Source: DALYJJ01 sp031969915
GTDB taxonomy: Bacteria; Acidobacteriota; Terriglobia; Bryobacterales; Bryobacteraceae
Length of the DNA stretch: 12,477 nucleotides
Assembly (NCBI GenBank): GCA_031969915.1
Contig: DALYJJ010000165.1
Coordinates: 1-12,477, forward strand
Direction: 5' to 3'
Under the pieces are notes generated by a model. The model made no database searches. It worked only from the letters and a program-made list of their open reading frames with translations, and had not been told where the DNA came from. Below are positions 7,116 to 12,477 of the stretch, in pieces (the stretch's first letter is position 1; every line of letters starts with the position of its first letter). The position numbers and the translations under genes were made by a program.

Positions 7116-7182
7116 GTTTGTCGACGCGGCTCTGGTTGGCAAGCCATCGTGGCCGAGGCAAATTGTTGCTGCCCTTTAGCGG

Positions 7183-7887
7183 ATGCCTGAGAGAGATGAG
7201 CGGTTCCCAACCACGCGCTGGACGGTGGTGTTGTCTGTGGCATCCCGGTCGAGCCGCAAGGATGCCCTCAACTGGCTCTGCGAGCGTTACTGGTACCCTT
7301 TGTACGCGTTCATCCGCCGGCGCGGCTATCCGCCCGATTCGGCGCAGGACCTGACCCAGGGGTTCCTCACAAACCTTCTCGAGCGCAGTTCCTTCGAAGC
7401 CGCCGACCCGTCCCGCGGCCGCTTCCGGGCCTACCTGATTGGCGCCCTCAAGCACTACCTGGCAGACCGTACCGAGTATGAAACGGCGGCCAAGCGTGGA
7501 GGGGGCGAGCCTCTTCTCCCGCTGCCCTTTGAGGAAGGGGAGGAGCACTACCTACAGTGCCCCGCGCACCTCACCCCGGAGGCCCTTTACGACCGCCAAT
7601 GGGCGCTTTCGCTGATCGATCGCGTGCTCGACCTGCTTCACGCCGAACATGCCGCCGCAGGCAAGGAATCGCAGTTCGGAATCCTCAAGCCCTTCCTCGC
7701 CGGTGAGGGCGACTTCCGCGCCGCCGCGTCTGCGTTGGCGATGAAGGAGAACGCGGTACGCGTGGCCGTTCACCGTTTGCGCCGCCGATACCGCGACCTG
7801 TTGTCCGCCGAGATCACCGAGACTGTCGATTCGCCTGACGTGGTGCAGCAGGAGATCCGCTACCTGATCCACGTGATCTCCGCCTGA
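7183..7887 (+). CDS. ECF-type RNA polymerase sigma factor, kinase-associated family
   Basis: This 234-residue protein belongs to the sigma-70-like group common in Acidobacteria and Planctomycetes that starts with F-P-x-T-R-W (FPTTRWTVVL, 8-17). Region 2 spans about 28-95 (LCERYWYPLYAFIRRRGY, then AQDLTQGFLTNLLER and RFRAYLIGALKHYLAD). The linker carries AAKRGGG (102-108). Region 4 spans about 139-210, with the helix-turn-helix DFRAAASALAMKENAVRVAVHRLRRRYRDLL (177-207). It should bind core RNA polymerase and a dedicated promoter set. No anti-sigma factor gene adjoins; the kinase 109 bp downstream is the likely regulator. The start is the first ATG after an in-frame TAG at 7177-7179; no Shine-Dalgarno is seen. 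Confidence 0.9.
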   Translation: MPERDERFPTTRWTVVLSVASRSSRKDALNWLCERYWYPLYAFIRRRGYPPDSAQDLTQGFLTNLLERSSFEAADPSRGRFRAYLIGALKHYLADRTEYETAAKRGGGEPLLPLPFEEGEEHYLQCPAHLTPEALYDRQWALSLIDRVLDLLHAEHAAAGKESQFGILKPFLAGEGDFRAAASALAMKENAVRVAVHRLRRRYRDLLSAEITETVDSPDVVQQEIRYLIHVISA

Positions 7888-7996
7888 CCGGGAGGAGGGC
7901 GACGGGCCCGGCCTCAACCCAACCGGCGCCGCGAGGGACCGCGCGGGACGAGGCCGGCTCCGGATACGATACAACAGAGATTCCGTGCCCTGATCG

Positions 7997-10823
7997 ATGG
8001 CGCTTCCTCCTTCCCAACCAAACCTGGCCGGCCGTTGCCGGCGCTGTGGCGGCCGCGAGGTTTCCCACGACCACAGGTTGTGCGCGGTCTGTCTGCTCGC
8101 CGCCGCCCTGGATAGTCCCGGCCTCGCTCCCGCCGGCTCCTTCGGCAACTACGAGCCGGTGGCCGTGCTGGGGGAAGGCGGCATGGGGATCGTATATCTG
8201 GCCGAGCAGACGGCCCCGCTGCAGCGGACCGTCGCCCTGAAGGTGCTGAAGCCGGGCTTCGCCACCAAGGCCGTGGTGGAGAGGTTCGAGCGGGAGCGCC
8301 AGAGCCTGGCGCGGCTCGACCATCCGAACATCGCGGCCATCTTCGACGCGGGCGCGAACGCCGAGGGACTGCCATTCTTCGTAATGGAGTACGTCGATGG
8401 CTCCGCCATCACCGCCTACTCGGACGAGCGCAGCCTGCCCATTCGCGAACGCCTCAGCCTGTTCCTCCAGGTGTTGCAGGCGCTGGACCACTCGCACAGC
8501 CGCGGCATCGTGCACCGCGACCTGAAGCCGGGGAACATCCTGGTGACGGAGCAGGATGGCCGGCCCCGCGCGAAAGTGATCGACTTCGGCCTGGCCCGTC
8601 TGCAGGATTGGCACACCTTTGGGCGGGCGCAACTGACCGGTGTGGCGCAGATCGTCGGCACCCCCGAGTACATGAGCCCGGAGCAGGCAGCGGGAACGGA
8701 GGCCGCCGTCGACCATCGCACAGACGTGTACTCCCTGGGCCTTCTGCTCTACGAGATGCTGACCGGCGTACTGCCCTTCGAGACATCGCAGTGGGGAGAG
8801 AAGGGCATCACCGAGGTGCTCCGCGTCATCTGCGAGAGCGATACGCCCGAAGTGGTGACGCGGTTCTCCGCGCTCGGAGACGACCGCGCGGCCATTGCCG
8901 GCCGGCGCGGCTGCGATCCCCGGACGCTCACCCGCGTGCTCTCGAGCGACCTGGGCGGCATCGTCGCCAAGGCGATCGAAAAGGATCCCTCGCGCCGTTA
9001 CGCCACGGTGGGACGGATGGCGGCCGACGTCGACCGGTACCTTCACGGCGAGCCCGTGGAAGCGCGGCGAAGCAGCCCCATGCGCCGATTGTCCCGCTGG
9101 ATGCGCCGGCGCCGCGCCCCGCTGGCCACCGCGGCCGTTGCGGCCGCGCTGGCGGCGACCGGAGGCGGGGTCTATTTCGCGCTCCGGCCGGCCCCCGCGC
9201 TCACCGTGGGGAGCCTGATCCCGTTCACCGCCTTTGAGGGCTTCGAGACCTCGCCGAGCTTCTCTCCGGACGGCAAGAGCCTCGTTTACTCCTGGTCGGG
9301 CCCGACCGGCGAGAACTACGACCTGTACGTGGCGGGCTCGCCCGGGGAGCCGCCCCGGCGCCTCACCAAGGACCCCGCACAGGACGTCAGCCCGGCGTGG
9401 TCGCCCGATGGCCGTCAGATCGCTTTCCTCCGCGGCACGGCTCCCACACTCAGCCGCCTGATCATTCTGGACGTGTCCTCCGGAGAGGAACGCGACCTGG
9501 CTCCGATGCACGCCTGGTACGGGCCGATGACACGAAACCTCTCCTGGTCGCCGGACGGGAAGTGGCTGGCCGTGGTCGACAACCCGCGCGGGGCCGGCCA
9601 AGGCCTCATCCGCCTGTATGCGCCCGCGACCGGCGAGTTCCGGGACGTAATGATCAAGCCGGACCGGGCTGAGTACCTGCATCCGGCCTTCTCTCACGAC
9701 GGCCGAACCCTGGCCTTCACAAGGGACGATATCCAGTCCCAGATGGTGATGCGGCTGCGGCTCACGCCGGATTACCGGCCCGAAGGCGAGCCCGAACGGG
9801 TGGACCAGCAAGGGATGTTTCCCGCCTGGCTGCCGAACGGGAAACATCNNNNNNNNNNGCACAAGGACATCGTCGTCGCGGCTCTGGCGGCGGGCCAAGG
9901 GAGCTAGCCAGCCGGTGGCCGAGGATCAGTTCGGCGACGCCGTGCTGGACGTCGCGGTGTCGCGAAACGGCGCTCGCGCGGCGGTTCCGCGATCAACGGG
10001 GAACCTCGATCTGTGGCTCTACGAATTGCGAGGCGAGTCTAAGCCGGAAGGCCCGGAAGTAGTGGCCGGGTCGACGTTCAACGACGCCGAGGCGGAGATC
10101 TCCCCCGACGGCCGGCGCCTGGCGTTCATTTCCGTCCGCTCGGGACGCCGGCAGGTCTGGATGTGCGGGCTGGACGGTTCGAACCTGCGCCAGTTGACGT
10201 TCGGGGATGAGGTTCGGCGCGGACCCAACTGGGAGTCCGACAGCCGCACGATTCGCTACGGCACAAGGAACGGCGATGTGCGCCGCTTCTACCGGATGGA
10301 CGTGACGGACGGCACGCCGCGCTTCGAGCGCGACGACTTCTATATCGAGCACGGGACGCCGGACGGCAAGTGGCAGTTCGGGCGCCGCGCCATCGGTGAT
10401 CAGGACAAGCTCTTCCGCATCGCGGCCGACGGCCGAGTGCCGCCGACTCCGGTCACGAGGCGAGTGAACTTCTACTCGCTGTTTGCGGGCGACTGGATCT
10501 ACTTCGTCGACCGCAACTCGGGTGACGCCAAGCTTTGGCGTTTGCCCGTGAGGGGAGGCGTTGAGGAAGAGGTGACGCCGAGTGTCACCAACGGCGCCTT
10601 CGCCGTCACCGCGGACCACCTTTACTTCGCCAGGCGCATCGCCAACCGGCGGTGGGGTGTGTACATGCAGATGCTGGGTACGGCGCAGCCCCGGCTGCTG
10701 TTCGAAATCACGAACCGGCCCAACCGCAAGTTGACGGTATCGAAGGACGGCCGGCGGATGGTGCTGGATGTCGCCGTACAAGAGGGCGCGGACATCATGG
10801 TGGCGGATCTGTCCTGGCGATGA
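7997..10823 (+). CDS. Membrane Ser/Thr kinase with N-terminal zinc ribbon and C-terminal PD40 propeller (interrupted by assembly gap)
   Basis: Residues 14-32 hold two CxxC pairs (C14/C17, C29/C32), a small zinc ribbon. The kinase domain spans about 51-350: GEGGMG loop 59-64, K82 in VALK, HRDLKPGN 173-180 with catalytic D175, DFG 196-198 and SPE 227-229, so it looks active. A basic patch RRLSRWMRRRR precedes one TM at about 375-396. After it come TolB/PD40 blades: SPDGKSL 423, SPDGRQI 469, SPDGKWL 518, SHDGRTL 566 and LPNGKH 612. Past the N gap the protein continues in another frame from about 9861 (LWRRAKGASQPVAEDQFGD, then ISPDGRRLAFIS) to TGA 10823. The apparent stop at 9905-9907 is an artefact of the 10-N placeholder. 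The propeller should lie outside the cytoplasm as a sensor. It probably pairs with the sigma factor upstream. Confidence 0.92.
9849..9858. other. Assembly gap (10 N) with length inconsistent with the reading frame
   Basis: Ten Ns interrupt the kinase gene. Open frames on the two sides encode the same propeller but sit in different phases: the left frame leaves one base (9848) and the right frame needs two (9859-9860), so the true gap must be a multiple of three. By comparison with the preceding blades, a few residues of a strand (PNGK to the RLW motif) are missing. The ten Ns are therefore a placeholder, not a measured length. Confidence 0.85.
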
Positions 10824-10880
10824 AGGGGAAAGGATTCGCGGGCGAAGCCGGCGATTGTTTTCCGGGCTGGAGCCACTGCG

Positions 10881-12026
10881 CTACCCGAGTTCGGCCAGGA
10901 TCTCGAGCAACCGTCTGGTCGCCCGCTCCCAGGTGAACTCCGAGAGAACGCGCTCCCGGGCGGGGGCGCCGTGGGGATCGCGGCCATCGATGGCGGCCCG
11001 GACTGCCTCCACCGCGGCCTCTTCGTCCGGCTCCCACCAGGACGCATTCTCGAAGAGGGCGGCGGTGGCCGCGTCGCCGCTCCACGCCACCGGGCATTCG
11101 ACGCTCGGGATCAGGGATGCAATCGAGTCGTCCAGGTAAGCCGTATAGGCGCTGTGCCGCGGAGCGATCAGTTTCAGCCCGGAGGCCGCGGCTTCCATCA
11201 TTGGTTGGTCCCATCCCTCGCCGTGCGACAGGCTGATGTAATGGGTCGCAGCGGCATACAAGGCAGGCATCGCTTCATCGGGCAGCAGTTCATCCAACAC
11301 GAAGACCGGCGCCGCGCGATCGAGGCCCTGCAAAAGCCGGCCGAACTCCGCTTGGGATTCCGCGGTATAGCAGCCCGGCTTCAGAAGCAGGGCCGCACTG
11401 TCGCCGGATCTGGTGGCGCGTTTCCAGACTCGGAGGAGGCCGTCCAGGTTCTTGCGGGGGCCGTAGGCGGCGACGTTGAGGAAGCGCGTCGCGTACCGAC
11501 GGAGGGGTGTCTCCCTGGCTTCCCGCTGTCCCCCGAATGCCGCCGCGTCCACTCCGAGCGGGCAGAGCCGGAGCCGATCCTCCGGCATGCCGCTGGCGAC
11601 CCACGCGCGCCGTGAGGATTCCGTGGGGACGATCACCAGGTCGACCGGGCGTTGTTGCTGGATCCATGCGGCCGGGACGCGGTTCGCCTCGAACATCGTG
11701 AAGTTCGCTGTGCGGCCTCCCCTCCACGGCAGCAACTGGTGCGGCATGCAGAACTGCAAGAGCACCGGAGCGGCTCCACGCCCAGTGGGCTCCGCGAACC
11801 TGGGATCGAGCATCGTCTCCGGCAACCGGGCCGGGCTCCACCCGGCCAACTCCACCAGGCAGACGCCCACGCCCTGCCGCTCCAACTCCCGGACGAAGGC
11901 CCGGACATGACGGTCGTAGCCGGTCGGCCCGCGGTAGGGACCGAAGACTGTCAGGCGCTCGAGGACCCTCCGCCGGCGACGAAAGAGGTTCAGCATCAAT
12001 GCGATGAGGAAGCCCCATTGAACCAC
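10881..12026 (-). CDS. Glycosyltransferase, GT4-like (GT-B fold)
   Basis: This 381-residue protein transfers a sugar from a nucleotide donor, probably to a cell-surface polysaccharide or glycolipid; the sugar and acceptor are not predictable. The N-terminal half begins LTVFGPYRGPTGYDRHVRAFVREL (25-48), the acceptor-side fold with its glycine-rich start. The C-terminal half begins near FLNVAAYGPRKNLDGLLR (182-199), with the RKN donor-binding residues, and contains GEGWDQPMMEAAASG (269-283), which holds the E-x7-E motif (E270, E278). The start is uncertain: GTG 12026 gives a short hydrophobic lead-in, while ATG 11996 (MLNLFRRRRR) is equally plausible; neither has a clear Shine-Dalgarno. It stands alone, convergent with the kinase gene 57 bp away, with no sugar-biosynthesis neighbours. 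Confidence 0.88.
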   Translation of the reverse strand: MVQWGFLIALMLNLFRRRRRVLERLTVFGPYRGPTGYDRHVRAFVRELERQGVGVCLVELAGWSPARLPETMLDPRFAEPTGRGAAPVLLQFCMPHQLLPWRGGRTANFTMFEANRVPAAWIQQQRPVDLVIVPTESSRRAWVASGMPEDRLRLCPLGVDAAAFGGQREARETPLRRYATRFLNVAAYGPRKNLDGLLRVWKRATRSGDSAALLLKPGCYTAESQAEFGRLLQGLDRAAPVFVLDELLPDEAMPALYAAATHYISLSHGEGWDQPMMEAAASGLKLIAPRHSAYTAYLDDSIASLIPSVECPVAWSGDAATAALFENASWWEPDEEAAVEAVRAAIDGRDPHGAPARERVLSEFTWERATRRLLEILAELG

Positions 12027-12203
12027 TCCCGGGCGGACGGTTCAAGTGTGCTGCCGGGCGTGTCTTCCCCGGCGTGCTCCCGGTCCTTTCAGGGGCGCCA
12101 GCGAAACTTTTTTTAAATTTCCTGTAACAGCCCAGGGGCGTTTCCCGAAGGAACCAGTAGAAGGCGTTTTCCTGGCTCTGTACGGAGGGTTGAGATTGAT
12201 CCT
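12027..12203. promoter_or_regulatory. Divergent intergenic region with AT-rich island
   Basis: This 177-bp region lies between divergent glycosyltransferase and redoxin genes. An AT-rich stretch at about 12107-12120 (CTTTTTTTAAATTT) stands out against the GC-rich surroundings and would suit an UP-like element or promoter opening site. GGAGG at 12184-12188 is 15 nt before ATG 12204, too far for an ideal Shine-Dalgarno. No clear -35/-10 pair could be assigned. Confidence 0.3.
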
Positions 12204-12477
12204 ATGACCGCAACTGTCTTCGCTGTCGGCATTCTCGGTTTGGTGGTGGCCGCCCTGGCCTGGGCGGTCTACCAACTGCTGCTGCAGAATGGCCGGCTGG
12301 CGCTACGCCTCGACAAGATCGAGGGGCTTCTTCGAGACAGCGGCGAACTCACGGACACCCCGGAAGAGACGGGGCAAAAAGGCCACGCGCCGGGGGCACT
12401 GCTCCACGATTTCGCGCTGCCGGCGGCGGGCGGCGGCACGATGACGCTGTCGGAGTGGCGGGGACGCCGGGTGTTGC
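12204..12477 (+). CDS. Membrane-anchored redoxin, TlpA/MauD-like (5' part only)
   Basis: The frame is open for 91 codons to the right edge. Residues 3-25 form an N-terminal membrane anchor (VFAVGILGLVVAALAWAV), then a charged linker, then from about 65 the opening of a redoxin fold: GALLHDFALPAAGGGTMTL, then SEWRGRRVL, which in this family precedes the strand leading to the CxxC active site. The catalytic cysteines would lie beyond the window. Anchored redoxins of this kind act as periplasmic thiol-disulfide reductases, including MauD in methylamine dehydrogenase maturation, but no mau genes are visible. TlpA, ResA or MauD-like cannot be separated from this fragment. Confidence 0.7.
   Translation, partial: MTATVFAVGILGLVVAALAWAVYQLLLQNGRLALRLDKIEGLLRDSGELTDTPEETGQKGHAPGALLHDFALPAAGGGTMTLSEWRGRRVL

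Noticed and set aside
7814..9898. 694-codon minus-strand frame across the sigma factor and kinase
   Set aside because: It covers the kinase catalytic motifs on the other strand, runs through the N gap and shows no recognisable domain.
9915..10823. Separate 302-residue propeller protein starting at GTG 9915
   Set aside because: The frame is open upstream to the N gap and continues the kinase propeller, so it is the same gene, not an independent one.

Overview
The window is GC-rich DNA whose gene content points to a soil-type Acidobacteriota (Solibacter/Bryobacter-like). The evidence is an Oar-like TonB-dependent receptor with a carboxypeptidase-regulatory N-terminus, an orphan duplicated MacB/FtsX permease of the ADOP type, and an ECF-type sigma factor of the 'FPTTRW' family directly followed by a zinc-ribbon Ser/Thr kinase with a TolB/PD40 propeller. 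This assignment is inferred from protein families only. A run of 10 Ns at 9849-9858 marks a scaffold join, so this is probably a metagenomic or draft assembly.

Layout. 1-2626 (minus): Oar-like outer-membrane receptor, complete except for its last few codons, which fall outside the left edge. Its first 20 codons resemble the start of an OmpR-family response regulator. 2627-2766: divergent intergenic region with a 9-bp inverted repeat and a second short-repeat cluster next to the antitoxin start. 2767-3455 (plus): vapB-vapC toxin-antitoxin pair with overlapping ATGA. 3486-5948 (minus): 820-residue ADOP permease, convergent with vapC. 5949-6050: divergent promoter region. 6051-6818 (plus): unrecognised 255-residue protein. 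6906-7037 (plus): possible 43-residue single-pass membrane protein. 7038-7182: leader carrying three consecutive perfect palindromes. 7183-7887 and 7997-10823 (plus): ECF-type sigma factor and its likely partner kinase, one continuous kinase gene interrupted only by the N gap. 10881-12026 (minus): GT4-type glycosyltransferase. 12027-12203: divergent region with an AT-rich island. 12204-right edge (plus): start of a membrane-anchored redoxin (TlpA/MauD-like).

How the genes relate. The clearest functional unit is the sigma factor plus kinase: a probable signalling pair in which the kinase senses through its extracytoplasmic propeller and the sigma factor redirects transcription. vapBC is a self-contained post-segregational/stress module. 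The receptor, permease, glycosyltransferase and redoxin are all envelope-associated but show no operon linkage. No RNA genes, CRISPR arrays, insertion sequences or prophage genes were seen. The long opposing-strand reading frames are GC-driven shadows.
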